NCBI GenBank assembly: GCA_046328035.1
Contig: JAXLXI010000014.1
Location: forward strand, 100,794-164,793
DNA: 64,000 nt
Direction: 5' to 3'
From: JBGASG01 sp046328035
Lineage (GTDB): Bacteria; Cyanobacteriota; Vampirovibrionia; Obscuribacterales; Obscuribacteraceae
Part shown: one piece after another, positions 1 through 8,908 of the stretch
Layout: each line of letters begins with the position of its first letter
Numbering within the stretch: position 1 is the stretch's first letter
Made by a program: the position numbers and the translations under genes
Notes under the pieces: model-generated
What the model saw: the letters and a program-made list of their open reading frames with translations, nothing else
Databases searched by the model: none
What the model was told of the DNA's origin: nothing

Positions 1-613
1 TTGGCGCGCCACCACCGGTAGGGTTACCGAAATCCTTCGGCAAGCCCCTGTTCAAATCGAAATTGTCGAGATCAAAATTCTTGGGGTCAGCACTCGCGGG
101 GACACCGGGAGCCGTGTTGCCTCCGAAGCCCATGCCACCGCCGGCGCCCTGCTTACCGAAACCAAGCCCGGCGCCCAATCCCGCTAACGGAGATTGACCG
201 TTTTTCGCTTTGCCCATGAAGCCCTGAACGAGATTGGTGACGCCGCTGGCGTCAATCTCTGTGGTGCGACGACCGAAGATACCCTTCTTGGTTTTGATCG
301 AGTCACCAAGGATGGTGCTGCCTTGAATTTCGGTTCCGCCAAGAATACCTTTCTTGCGCGAGAAACTATTGCCCAAGACCGAAGCTTGTTGCTCCTTGCT
401 GCCGAACCAACCTTTCTTGCTCTCGTACTTATCGCCGAATCGATCCTTGACGACCTTCTTCTTCGTGCCGAAGAAGCCGTTTTGTATGTTGATCTCTTCG
501 CCCTTGCCGGTCTTGATGATCAAATCGTTGCCACGGGCTAGAACGGCAGGTGTGGCTGAAACCGTGCCTACAAACAAGGCAAGGGCAGCAACCGAGTATC
601 TAAAAGGAAGCAT
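1..613 (-). CDS. Secreted Gly-rich protein of unknown function (5' part, runs off the left edge)
   Basis: The reading frame stays open from an ATG at 613 to the window edge, giving about 204 residues without a stop, so the C-terminus is missing. GGGAG at 624-628 lies 7 nt before the ATG. The N-terminus is a typical signal peptide: MLPFRYS, a hydrophobic stretch, then an Ala-x-Ala-like cleavage region near residue 27. The mature part has short repeated motifs of the type KKGxFG (GFFGTKKK, KKGWFGSK, KKGILGG, KKGIFGRR), followed by a Gly/Pro-rich segment. Those repeats suggest a beta-rich or structural exported protein. I recognise no family. It is transcribed away from the MeaB gene. Confidence 0.7.
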   Translation of the reverse strand, partial: MLPFRYSVAALALFVGTVSATPAVLARGNDLIIKTGKGEEINIQNGFFGTKKKVVKDRFGDKYESKKGWFGSKEQQASVLGNSFSRKKGILGGTEIQGSTILGDSIKTKKGIFGRRTTEIDASGVTNLVQGFMGKAKNGQSPLAGLGAGLGFGKQGAGGGMGFGGNTAPGVPASADPKNFDLDNFDLNRGLPKDFGNPTGGGAP

Positions 614-736
614 TAGTAAACTCCCGACAAAAAAGGGTTCACAGGTCTAACGACTCACGGTACCTTTTGATGTTCCCCATGTGTTCCGTGCCCCGTGCGG
701 ACTGATAAGATTGGGCGCAATTGAGGTTTACAGAAC

Positions 737-1744
737 TTGGCGTCTCCAACATTGAAGTTTAGTCTCGAAGACATAGCAGAGCAACTGAAGGCGGGTAATA
801 AACGCGCTCTGGCGCGCGCTCTGAGCATCGTGGAGGACGGCGGACCGCGGGCTTCCTGGCTCGTCCGCAAGTTATTCCCGGACACCGGAAAAGCCCACCT
901 GATCGGCATTACCGGCTCGCCAGGGGTAGGAAAGTCTACCTTAGTAGATGCTTTGATCGCCGAAATTCGCGACAAGGGCAAGAAGGTCGGCGTCATAGCC
1001 ATAGACCCCACCAGTCCCTTTACTGGTGGTGCCATCCTCGGCGACCGAATTCGCATGCAGGGACACGCCTTAGATAAGAACGTCTTTATCCGCTCGATGG
1101 CCAACCGAGGGCACGCAGGCGGCATTGCGCTGGCGACATACGATGCCATTCGCATGATGGAAGCCTACGGCTGCGAGGTGGTGATTATCGAAACCGTCGG
1201 CGTCGGTCAGTCCGAACTGGCGATTGCCAAAACAGCGGACACGACCGTGCTCGTTTTGATGCCGGGTTCAGGCGATGACGTGCAAGCGATTAAATCGGGC
1301 ATCATGGAAATCGGCGATGTGTTCGTGATTAACAAAGCCGACCTGCCGGGAGCCAACAAGACAGCTTCCGAGATCATGCAAACCATGGAGCTCAGCCATT
1401 CTAAAACCGAGTGCCACTGCCCCTGGAAGCCGCCGGTGTTGATGACGATTGCCGAGAACAACGAAGGCATCGCCGAACTCTGGGAAAAAATTCAGCACCA
1501 CGGGCAGTATCTTGAAGAATCGGAGACTAAACTCGACCGCCGGCGCATGAAGATGCAGGCTGAACTTTCTGAACTGGTCGCCGAACTGGCGCGCAATAAT
1601 TTGGACAGTTCGCTGGAAAGCTCATCAGAACTGCGTTCGCTTCTCACCGACCTGCTGCATCAGAAGGGTGACCCGCACTCGGCGGCGGAAGAGATCGTTC
1701 ACGAAATTTTCAATAGCTCGCAAGGTTCGAAAGCAGCGCCCTAG
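737..1744 (+). CDS. meaB: MeaB/ArgK-type P-loop GTPase (methylmalonyl-CoA mutase chaperone family)
   Basis: The 335-residue protein has the MeaB/ArgK order of motifs: a helical N-terminus, Walker A GSPGVGKST near residue 60, DPTSPFTGGAILGDRIRM, the ETVGVGQSE switch region, NKAD for guanine recognition, and a helical C-terminal dimerisation arm. The family uses GTP hydrolysis to load and protect adenosylcobalamin in methylmalonyl-CoA mutase. No mutase gene is visible here, so the partner must be elsewhere. The start is TTG at 737, with GAGG 10 nt upstream and an in-frame stop at 722-724; no ATG precedes Walker A. Its stop overlaps the stop of the convergent kinase gene by 4 bp. The family call is firm; the exact substrate is inferred. 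Confidence 0.9.
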   Translation: MASPTLKFSLEDIAEQLKAGNKRALARALSIVEDGGPRASWLVRKLFPDTGKAHLIGITGSPGVGKSTLVDALIAEIRDKGKKVGVIAIDPTSPFTGGAILGDRIRMQGHALDKNVFIRSMANRGHAGGIALATYDAIRMMEAYGCEVVIIETVGVGQSELAIAKTADTTVLVLMPGSGDDVQAIKSGIMEIGDVFVINKADLPGANKTASEIMQTMELSHSKTECHCPWKPPVLMTIAENNEGIAELWEKIQHHGQYLEESETKLDRRRMKMQAELSELVAELARNNLDSSLESSSELRSLLTDLLHQKGDPHSAAEEIVHEIFNSSQGSKAAP

Positions 1745-4050
1745 TGAAACAGCGACCCGTCTTTGCCGATGCGCTTATCGATCAGCTCGACGGCCTTTTC
1801 CAACCGGTCGGCAAGTCGTTGCTCGTCGGAGGAAATCGGTCGTTTCTTCCCCATCTCCTGTAGTTTGTTCAGCGCAAAGACAAAATCAGAGCGCGCCTGC
1901 TCGTACGCGTGCCGGTCGTTCGAAAAAAGCGCATACTTATAATGCACGTAGCCAAGGCGCCAGCGAGCTTCGAATGAATCACGATAATCAGGAACGACCT
2001 TTCGGTAGGTGTCGATGGAGTTGTTTACATCGCGTTCCGCCTGGCGATAGTATTTCTCGCGCCTGCCCGAGTCCTCAACCAGTCCAGCCAGCTCGATGTC
2101 GCAAATACCTCGACGTAAATGAATGAGCGCCAGTTCTTCGTCTTTGAGCGGCGGACTAAAATCACCGTGCTCTGCCGACTCGATCAATTTGCGGAGAAAC
2201 TCTCGTGCATCACTCAGGTCTGCTTCTTTCTGCTGGGGACTTCGAACCGCAGATCGGTATTGTGAAAATAAAAACGCGGCTCGCCAGTGCCGCGGTTCCA
2301 GATCACGCCAGCGCATCAGTTTGCCGCCCACCGCAAACATCGCCCGTTCGAAGTGCCCGATCTCGTCTTCCTTTGGGTCTTTTATGAAATTCTGCAGATT
2401 GACCAGTTTGTTGGTGTTGAGGATTCGATCTCTGACTTCCTCGAGTCTCGACAAACACCGCTGAAACACTTCGCTTTCGTCGGCAGTCCGCTCGCGCTCC
2501 TTGAGCAAATTAATCACCTCGACATAGAACTTTTCGGATCGCTCTAGCGCAGGCAGGTCTCGCATTTCGCGCCCATATTGAAGACTGAGATAAGCGAGGA
2601 TCTCGGTCCGCCGAACCTTCCCTTTCAAGCCCAGCATTTTGTCATACTCAACCGATTTGGTGATCGCCTCATCCCCCTCCCTATACAAAGCGGAGCGGCG
2701 ACTGCGAGGCTGATGCGAGATTAAGAGAGCATCCCAAAATGCCAGCCGATGCAGCATCAAGTTGCGTTCTTCACTGCCGGCATTCGCCATGTCCGGCGAG
2801 TTGAGTTCGTCTCTCAACAGCCTGGTAGCCTCGACGAGAAATGCGATTCGCTCCGGATCTCCAAGCGGCAGCGTGACGCGAGCATCCATAATATCCATGG
2901 CTTTACGATGCAATGGCAGTCTTGGTTCGGGCAAGAGACCGCAGAACTTCATCGAAGCGACTTCTCCTGAGCCCTCCATGGCTTCCGCCAGTTCAGACTC
3001 AGAGTCAGAGACTTTGACGACGGGTGCCGACGGCGGCTCGACAACCGGTGCCTGCAGGAAGTAATGAGCTGCAATCGCGAGGCCGGCGAGCAGCACCGGC
3101 ACCGCTATCAACGTGATCACGCGCCGTCGCTTGCCAGTCGTCCTGGCGGTGCCGGCGGATCGGGATTGTTTCTTCCCGGATCTTTCGATCGATACGGTTT
3201 CGCCTGCCATGACCTTGCGCAGATCTTCATTCAGAGCGGCGGCATCTGGATAGCGGTGATCAGGATTTTTTGTCATCGCGCGATTGACGACCTGCTGCAT
3301 GCCGGCGGAAATGCCCTCGATAGGCGGCGGGTCGGCGGCCATCTGTTTCGACAAGACCTCGAAGTACGAATCGCCGGAGAAAGGCGTTTGCCCGGAAAGC
3401 ATTTCGTACATGATGCAGCCCAACGAATAGAGGTCGCTGCGTCCATCCAGACGCATGCCCTGACACTGCTCGGGACTCATGTAATAAGGACTGCCGAAAA
3501 CCTCGCCCGTCTGCGTGATGCGCCCGGCTTCATCGCGATCGAGCCAGGCGGCAATGCCGAAATCGAGCAACTTGACGCTGACACCAGATGCGGTATCGGT
3601 GAGCATGACGTTGCCGGGTTTCAGATCGCGGTGCACGACGCCGATTTTGTGCGCGTGTCCGAGCGCATCGCAGACCTGCGATGCAATCGCGCACACCCGC
3701 GCTTCATCCATTTTGTTCTCGCCGCGCTCCCTCAACTCAGCTTGCAGAGTGCGCCCTTCGACGTAATCCATGACCAAATAGAGGCGGTCGTTCCAGGCGC
3801 CCACGGCGCTCACCGACGCGATGTGCGGGTCGTCCATTTGCGCCATCAGTTTGGCTTCGCGCAGAAAGCGCTGCTTGTACGCGGTGTCGGAGGAGATGGC
3901 TTCACCCATCACTTTGATGGCCAGCCGCTTGCCTGTAATCGCATGCTCGCCGACATACACGGCGCCCATGCCGCCGCGCCCGATCTCGCGCAATATCTTG
4001 AATCGCTCTTCGAGAATGGTCCCTTCGGGGACCAGGGTTTTGTCAACCAC
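1741..4050 (-). CDS. PknB-like transmembrane Ser/Thr protein kinase with large C-terminal helical domain
   Basis: The kinase domain fills roughly residues 15-280 and is complete: glycine loop GRGGMG, Lys in AIKVM, catalytic HRDLKPGN, DFG, and SPYYMSPEQ in the activation segment. A basic stretch and one transmembrane helix follow near residues 310-330. The remaining 430 or so residues, predicted outside the membrane, are helical and TPR-like. I place the start at GTG 4050 because AGGAG (4058-4062, reverse strand) sits 7 nt upstream. The longer frame opens at TTG 4137 but would overlap the upstream SDR gene by 26 bp. A 61-bp gap to the SDR gene suggests co-transcription. The architecture suggests envelope signal transduction; the ligand is unknown. 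Confidence 0.9.
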   Translation of the reverse strand: MVDKTLVPEGTILEERFKILREIGRGGMGAVYVGEHAITGKRLAIKVMGEAISSDTAYKQRFLREAKLMAQMDDPHIASVSAVGAWNDRLYLVMDYVEGRTLQAELRERGENKMDEARVCAIASQVCDALGHAHKIGVVHRDLKPGNVMLTDTASGVSVKLLDFGIAAWLDRDEAGRITQTGEVFGSPYYMSPEQCQGMRLDGRSDLYSLGCIMYEMLSGQTPFSGDSYFEVLSKQMAADPPPIEGISAGMQQVVNRAMTKNPDHRYPDAAALNEDLRKVMAGETVSIERSGKKQSRSAGTARTTGKRRRVITLIAVPVLLAGLAIAAHYFLQAPVVEPPSAPVVKVSDSESELAEAMEGSGEVASMKFCGLLPEPRLPLHRKAMDIMDARVTLPLGDPERIAFLVEATRLLRDELNSPDMANAGSEERNLMLHRLAFWDALLISHQPRSRRSALYREGDEAITKSVEYDKMLGLKGKVRRTEILAYLSLQYGREMRDLPALERSEKFYVEVINLLKERERTADESEVFQRCLSRLEEVRDRILNTNKLVNLQNFIKDPKEDEIGHFERAMFAVGGKLMRWRDLEPRHWRAAFLFSQYRSAVRSPQQKEADLSDAREFLRKLIESAEHGDFSPPLKDEELALIHLRRGICDIELAGLVEDSGRREKYYRQAERDVNNSIDTYRKVVPDYRDSFEARWRLGYVHYKYALFSNDRHAYEQARSDFVFALNKLQEMGKKRPISSDEQRLADRLEKAVELIDKRIGKDGSLFH

Positions 4051-4111
4051 AGCCGAGCTCCTGACTGTAGTCTCTATACCCGCCCGGCGCCGGAAACTTA
4101 CTTGTTTTGGC

Positions 4112-4891
4112 TCAGGTGACGCTGCGCCCGCCGTCAATGGTCAGTTCTTCACCGGTCAGCCAGGTGTTTTTCGGATTACAGAGAAAGAGGATGCAGTTCG
4201 CCACATCTTCCGGTTCGCCGACTCGTCCGATTGGATAATTGCGTTTGGTGTGTTCTTCCAGCTTTGCCAGCTCGTCCGGTGCCACCAGAGTGCCCACCAT
4301 CGGCGTGTTGATCAGCGCCGGCAATACCGCGTTAACACGGATTTTGTGTGGTGCAAGTTCGACTGCCAGTGACCTGGTCAATCCCAGAATGCCGGCCTTC
4401 GATGCCGCGTATGCACTGGTGGGAATGCGTTTGCTGGCGCGAATCGCCAGGTAGGAGGAGATATTGACGATCGACCCGCCGCCGGCTTCAGCCATGGGAC
4501 GCGAGGCGTATTTGCACATCAGCCAGGTGCCTTTCAAATTGACATCGACGTTGATGAGGAAATCTTCCTCTTCCATTTCAAATATTGATCCGCCGCGAAA
4601 AACTCCGGCGCTGTTCACGAGTATATTCAACTGCCCAAATTTGGATATAGCAGCGTTAACCATAAGCTTGGCGTGCCCTTCACTGGAGACATCGCCGCTC
4701 AAACCATCCAGGCGTGAGGTGTCGCCGCTAAATGTTTTGAACGCCTCCTCGAGGCGACCTTTACTACGGCTGGCAATGACAACATTGGCACCAGCCCGGT
4801 GAAACAGCTGAGCGGTAGCCAAGCCTATGCCGGATGTGCCGCCAGTGACCAATGCGGTCAATCCGGTCAGATCCACAGCTACATCAGACAT
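4112..4891 (-). CDS. Short-chain dehydrogenase/reductase (SDR family)
   Basis: The 259-residue protein is a classical SDR: TGGTSGIG nucleotide-binding motif near residue 15, NSAG in the central sheet, catalytic Ser in NISS, YAASK as the Tyr-x3-Lys pair, and a C-terminal ending in LTGEELTIDGG, typical of FabG-like members. It should catalyse NAD(P)H-dependent oxidation or reduction of a carbonyl or alcohol substrate that cannot be read from sequence. The start is ATG 4891, preceded by GGGGAGGTG. The frame is open further upstream to 5005, but that part has no ribosome site and no SDR-like sequence. The kinase gene follows on the same strand. Confidence 0.9.
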   Translation of the reverse strand: MSDVAVDLTGLTALVTGGTSGIGLATAQLFHRAGANVVIASRSKGRLEEAFKTFSGDTSRLDGLSGDVSSEGHAKLMVNAAISKFGQLNILVNSAGVFRGGSIFEMEEEDFLINVDVNLKGTWLMCKYASRPMAEAGGGSIVNISSYLAIRASKRIPTSAYAASKAGILGLTRSLAVELAPHKIRVNAVLPALINTPMVGTLVAPDELAKLEEHTKRNYPIGRVGEPEDVANCILFLCNPKNTWLTGEELTIDGGRSVT

Positions 4892-5061
4892 ATATGCACC
4901 TCCCCTTTCCGGCATATTCATTGCACCACATGTGATACCATATATACATTCGCTATACCACGCAAAACAGCTAAGAATTCGCACATAGAGCCGTTCTTCG
5001 AACATTGTTTAACGTTACGGCATTGTCATCAAAGGTATATATGAAATCGCTGGTGTGCGGC

Positions 5062-5090
5062 TTGACACGCCACTCAGCAACTTCTACGAT
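5062..5090 (+). promoter_or_regulatory. Sigma70-type promoter of the min operon
   Basis: TTGACA at 5062-5067 and TACGAT at 5085-5090 are separated by exactly 17 bp. Transcription would begin near 5097, leaving a leader of about 68 nt before minC. The promoter lies in the gap between the divergent SDR gene and minC. Confidence 0.7.
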
Positions 5091-5164
5091 TTTCCGTGCG
5101 TAACGCATGTGAAATTTTTTCCGTCTCTGTGGCGGGAAAATAGTCTCTGTAAAGCGAAGATTCA

Positions 5165-6040
5165 ATGACGAAAATTGCCATCATCAGCCAACCCGACACC
5201 GGCATGCTCATTGACGTTGGCGGATGCACCAACGCCCAGGAAGCCGCACAACACCTGAGTTCTACCTTCCAGGACCCGACACGATTCTGGGAGTCGAATC
5301 AAATAGATATCAGTCTGGGAAACCTCTGCTTGTCGGAAGACGAAGCTCAGGAATTCGCTGCACTGATCACCGAACGTGGCGTGCGACCGCGCAACGTTTT
5401 CTCTGACGACGAAACCACCCGGGCCGCACTGGCTGCCGCTAAGGTCACCGCCCGTGATACCACATCACCGGCGCCCGCCAATGCCGCCATGGATTTCGCT
5501 CCGCCGCGCCGCCGCAATCGTTTTTCCGAAACGGTGATCTCGATTGCCATTCCCACCTCGCCGACTGAACTCTCCTACGCCACACCAATCAGCAATGAGG
5601 AAGTGAGACCGGACGAGGACACGCCGACGATTCCACTGCCGGCAGTACCGGCTCTGGCGAATGAGCAAGCACCGCCCAAACCGGCGGCACCAGCGGCGCC
5701 ACCACAGGTGTTGTACCTGCACCAGACGCTGCGCTCCGGTCAGACTGTCAATCACAAAGGCAATCTGGTAATCGTCGGCGACGTCAACAACGGCGCCGAA
5801 GTGATTGCCGAGGGCGATATCCTCGTCTGGGGCGCCCTGCGCGGCATCGCTCATGCGGGCAGCTCAGGCAATGAACAAGCCGAGATTCGCGCCTTAAAAC
5901 TGGCGCCCCTGCAACTGCGCATCGCGCAATGCATCGCCCGCGCTCCCGACCGCAAGAATTACAAAACATCGACGCCCGGACCCGAAATGGCACGGATCGT
6001 CGATGGTCAAATCCGCATTTCCTACAACGCACCGGAATAA
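5165..6040 (+). CDS. minC: Septum site-determining protein MinC
   Basis: MinC blocks FtsZ ring assembly away from midcell. The 291-residue protein has a weakly conserved N-terminal domain, a long Pro/Ala-rich linker (about 95-180), and a clear MinC C-terminal beta-helix domain with LRSGQTVNHKGNLVIVGDV, GAEVIAEGDILVWGALRG and HAG. This second domain binds MinD. The gene is the first of minC-minD-minE, which supports the call strongly. The linker is longer and more Pro-rich than in enterobacterial MinC. ATG 5165 has only a weak purine-rich site upstream (AAGCGAAGA). Confidence 0.92.
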   Translation: MTKIAIISQPDTGMLIDVGGCTNAQEAAQHLSSTFQDPTRFWESNQIDISLGNLCLSEDEAQEFAALITERGVRPRNVFSDDETTRAALAAAKVTARDTTSPAPANAAMDFAPPRRRNRFSETVISIAIPTSPTELSYATPISNEEVRPDEDTPTIPLPAVPALANEQAPPKPAAPAAPPQVLYLHQTLRSGQTVNHKGNLVIVGDVNNGAEVIAEGDILVWGALRGIAHAGSSGNEQAEIRALKLAPLQLRIAQCIARAPDRKNYKTSTPGPEMARIVDGQIRISYNAPE

Positions 6041-6114
6041 CAACCCAATACAAAATCCGCATCCGTAGTAGTAGTGTCAACCCCTGCACAACAGCACCGT
6101 TAAAGGAAAACAGA

Positions 6115-6930
6115 ATGGGTCGAGTAATAGTCATCACCTCAGGAAAAGGCGGCGTCGGTAAAACGACTGCATCCGCCAACATTGGTGTGGCGCTTGCACA
6201 GTCCGGTGCATCCGTCGCCCTCGTCGACATGGATATCGGTCTGCGCAACCTCGACATCCTCATGGGTCTGGAAAACCGCGTGGTCTACAACCTCGTCGAC
6301 GTCGTCGAAGAGCGCTGCAAACTGCGCCAGGCCCTGGTGAAGGACAAGAAACTCCCTAACCTCTCGCTGCTCCCCGCGGCCCAAACTCGCGACAAAACGG
6401 CCGTCAACGCCGAACAGATGAAGAAACTCTGCGCCGAACTGAAGAGTCTCTTCGACTTCACGATCATCGATTGCCCAGCAGGCATCGAAGGCGGCTTCCA
6501 GAACGCCATTGCCGGCGCCGAAGAAGCTGTCGTGATCACGACCCCCGAAATGTCGGCAGTGCGCGACGCAGACCGCGTAATCGGTTTGCTGGAAGCGCGC
6601 AAGGAAGAAATCGGTCAGTATCGCCTGGTCATCAACCGCATCCGTCCGCACATGGTGAAGACCAACGACATGATGAGTGTCGAAGACGTACTCGATATCC
6701 TCTCCTGCAAACTCGTCGGCATCGTCCCGGAAGACGAGGAAGTCATTACTTCCACGAACAAGGGCGAGCCCTTGGCAGGCAGCGAAAACAAGAAAGCCGG
6801 TCAGGCTTATCGCAACATCGCTCGCCGCCTGAAAGGCGAAGAAGTGCCGTTTATGGACCTGGAGGCGCTCAACGAGCGCTGGTACAGCAAGTTCGTGAAA
6901 ATCTTCACGACGCCGTCAGCTGCGGTATAG
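6115..6930 (+). CDS. minD: Septum site-determining ATPase MinD
   Basis: A 271-residue MinD/ParA-type ATPase with the deviant Walker A motif KGGVGKT at residues 11-17 and the signature Lys preceding it, Walker B region VDMDIGLRNLDILMG, and DCPAGIE. The C-terminal segment WYSKFVKIFTTP can form the amphipathic membrane-targeting helix. MinD recruits MinC to the membrane and is released by MinE. The start is ATG 6115 with AAAGGAAAA upstream; the frame is open further upstream, but those residues overlap minC and do not look like MinD. The gap to minC is 74 bp and to minE 14 bp. Confidence 0.97.
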   Translation: MGRVIVITSGKGGVGKTTASANIGVALAQSGASVALVDMDIGLRNLDILMGLENRVVYNLVDVVEERCKLRQALVKDKKLPNLSLLPAAQTRDKTAVNAEQMKKLCAELKSLFDFTIIDCPAGIEGGFQNAIAGAEEAVVITTPEMSAVRDADRVIGLLEARKEEIGQYRLVINRIRPHMVKTNDMMSVEDVLDILSCKLVGIVPEDEEVITSTNKGEPLAGSENKKAGQAYRNIARRLKGEEVPFMDLEALNERWYSKFVKIFTTPSAAV

Positions 6931-6944
6931 GGAGGATTTAACAG

Positions 6945-7211
6945 ATGCAAGTCCTTAATTGGTTCTTCAAATCGAAAGAAGAAGCGTCGACCTCCTCCGC
7001 TCGTGGACGCGCTCGCGACCGCATGCGCCTTATGCTTGTGCATGACCGTCTCGAATTGCCTCCCGACCGCCTCGCCAGTCTGGAAGAAGAACTGGTCGCC
7101 GTAGTTGGTCGTTACTTTGAAATCGAACGGGAATCAACCCGCTTCGATCTGCAACAATATGAACGAAAGGCCGCTCTGATCGCCAACTTCCCGTTGCTGA
7201 GATCTAAGTAG
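6945..7211 (+). CDS. minE: Cell division topological specificity factor MinE
   Basis: An 88-residue protein of normal MinE length. The N-terminus MQVLNWFF is the membrane-binding segment, followed by the anti-MinCD helix region ARDRMRLMLVHDR and a C-terminal dimerisation half with LEEELVAVVGRYFEI. MinE stimulates MinD ATPase activity and drives the spatial patterning of MinCD. It follows minD by 14 bp with GGGAGG just before the start. A terminator follows about 100 bp downstream. Confidence 0.95.
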   Translation: MQVLNWFFKSKEEASTSSARGRARDRMRLMLVHDRLELPPDRLASLEEELVAVVGRYFEIERESTRFDLQQYERKAALIANFPLLRSK

Positions 7212-7313
7212 AGCGATCGCGACAACGCGACAAGCGCGATATGCGGGCGGCTGACACAATGAAACAGATGCCGGCAAGCCACACTAAGACTGAGACGAAA
7301 CAAGTCATGGGCA

Positions 7314-7341
7314 GGGCGAGGAGGCAAATCCTCGCCCTTTT
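7314..7341 (+). terminator. Intrinsic terminator between minE and rodA
   Basis: GGGCGAGGA (7314-7322) pairs perfectly with TCCTCGCCC (7329-7337) around a 6-nt loop, followed by TTTT. It lies 102 bp after minE and 45 bp before rodA, so it should end or attenuate the min transcript. Confidence 0.8.
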
Positions 7342-7386
7342 CCTGCGACTACCCGAGGATGACGCGGAACACCGCGGAGGTGTCTT

Positions 7387-8679
7387 ATGACCTCCGGTCA
7401 AATGGCATGGGCGCCAGCACCGATACGCGCCGTTTATTACTTCTTCCAGGAAGTAGATTGGCTGCTCGTCATTGCCACCGGGTTTCTGATTTATGTCGGC
7501 GTCAACACGCTGCAGTATCAGGGGCACGGCGTCTTTTACGAGAAGCAACTGCAGTTTCTCATCGCAGGCGTGACCGCGCTGGTCATCTTCTGGCGCATTC
7601 CGTACAAGCTCTGGACGCACAAGTTCGTTCTGCCCTTTATCTATTTGGCCAATATCGGGCTGCTGGCGGCGGTCATGGTGATTGGACACTCGGCTCTGGG
7701 CGCCCAACGCTGGATTGCGCTCGGTCCGATTACATTGCAGCCGTCCGAAATATCGAAGCTGGTGGTGATCTGGACCCTGGCGGCCTGGCTTGGCTGGCGG
7801 CCTATTAAGTCATTCTGGGACAACTTCATCACCGCGGCGCTGATTGCGGTGCCGGCGGTGCTCGTGTTCAAGCAGCCCGATTTGGGGACTTCGCTGACGT
7901 TCGGTGCGGTCTTCTTCGGCATGACCTTCTGGGCGGGCGCCGGATTGCTGGATCTGCTGGTCATGCTCAGTCCCGTAATCAGTTTGATCATCAACGCCTT
8001 GAGTGAAGAGGCGTGGAAGATTTATCTGGGCGTGCTGGGCATAGCGCTGGCAGTCTTCTGGCGCACAAAGAACTGGAAGTGGTGGATGCGGCTCATCCTG
8101 GCACTGGCGGTGGTGGCTGCCAATTATGGCTTCGGCGAGATTCGTCCGCACCTGTGGGGTGTTCTGAAGCCTTATCAGCAGAAGCGTCTGACCAGTTTCA
8201 TCAACCCATATTCAGACCCTCGGGGTTCCGGCTATCACATCTTGCAGAGTCTGATTGCCATCGGCAGCGGTGGCGTCAACGGGTCGGGATTGGGCAAGGG
8301 CAACCAGAGCCAGGGCGCCTTTATTCCTGAACGCCACACCGACTTTATTTTCGCCGTTGTGGGTGAAGAACTCGGCTTCAAAGCCACCGCTCTCATCGTC
8401 TGCTCCTATTTGATGATCTGCTTCCGGGGGGTGATGATTGCCTATCAGGCACGAAACGAACCGGTCGGCAGCCTCATGGCGATGGGGCTGACGTTCATGT
8501 TCTTATTCCACGTGTTTTTGAATATAGGCATGACCATGGGCATCATGCCCGTGGCGGGGGTGCCGCTGCCATTCCTGAGTTATGGGGGCACGGCGCTGAT
8601 CATCGATATGATTGCGATTGGTATGTTGCTTTCCATCCGCAACCTCAACCCGCCACCCAAAAAAGACATGTGGCAGTGA
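7387..8679 (+). CDS. rodA: Rod-shape peptidoglycan polymerase RodA (SEDS family)
   Basis: A 430-residue polytopic protein with about ten transmembrane segments. SEDS-family marks include LQPSEISKL, the extracellular block NPYSDPRGSGYH with GSGGVNGSGLGKG, ERHTDFIFAVVGEELGF, and the C-terminal GVPLPFLSYGGTAL. The family polymerises lipid II into glycan strands together with a class B PBP and supports cell elongation. FtsW is the alternative, but the neighbourhood beside minCDE and the length favour RodA. The start ATG 7387 follows GGAGGTGTCTT. Confidence 0.92.
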   Translation: MTSGQMAWAPAPIRAVYYFFQEVDWLLVIATGFLIYVGVNTLQYQGHGVFYEKQLQFLIAGVTALVIFWRIPYKLWTHKFVLPFIYLANIGLLAAVMVIGHSALGAQRWIALGPITLQPSEISKLVVIWTLAAWLGWRPIKSFWDNFITAALIAVPAVLVFKQPDLGTSLTFGAVFFGMTFWAGAGLLDLLVMLSPVISLIINALSEEAWKIYLGVLGIALAVFWRTKNWKWWMRLILALAVVAANYGFGEIRPHLWGVLKPYQQKRLTSFINPYSDPRGSGYHILQSLIAIGSGGVNGSGLGKGNQSQGAFIPERHTDFIFAVVGEELGFKATALIVCSYLMICFRGVMIAYQARNEPVGSLMAMGLTFMFLFHVFLNIGMTMGIMPVAGVPLPFLSYGGTALIIDMIAIGMLLSIRNLNPPPKKDMWQ

Positions 8680-8755
8680 CGTCAGATCTCCTGCGCGATC
8701 GAGTCCCTAACCAGTCGATGTGTCGTCCGGCTTCGCGTGATGCCACAACGTTGAT

Positions 8756-8865
8756 TGAACAAAACTGCTCATCTTGAGGGTGTCAAACGAGCAGTTTTGT
8801 TCAACGCCGCCCGATTTAATGTGTTTTCAAACTTTTAGACCCCCTGAAATGAGCAGTTTTGTTCA
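8756..8865 (-). repeat. Dispersed 110-bp intergenic repeat, copy 1
   Basis: The element is bounded by a perfect 17-bp inverted pair: TGAACAAAACTGCTCAT (8756-8772) and its complement at 8849-8865. A third related unit sits inside at 8789-8806. Read on the reverse strand, the whole block aligns with 40413-40523, including a shared core with GAAAACACATTAAATCGGG. It occupies most of the 229-bp gap between rodA and the next gene. Confidence 0.75.
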
Positions 8866-8908
8866 ACGCTGAATAGAGAAACAAGCAAGTCGCGCTACAA
8901 TCCGACTT

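Noticed and set aside
3064..4119. 351-residue forward frame opposite the kinase
   Set aside because: The reverse strand encodes all kinase motifs; this frame has no coherent domain.
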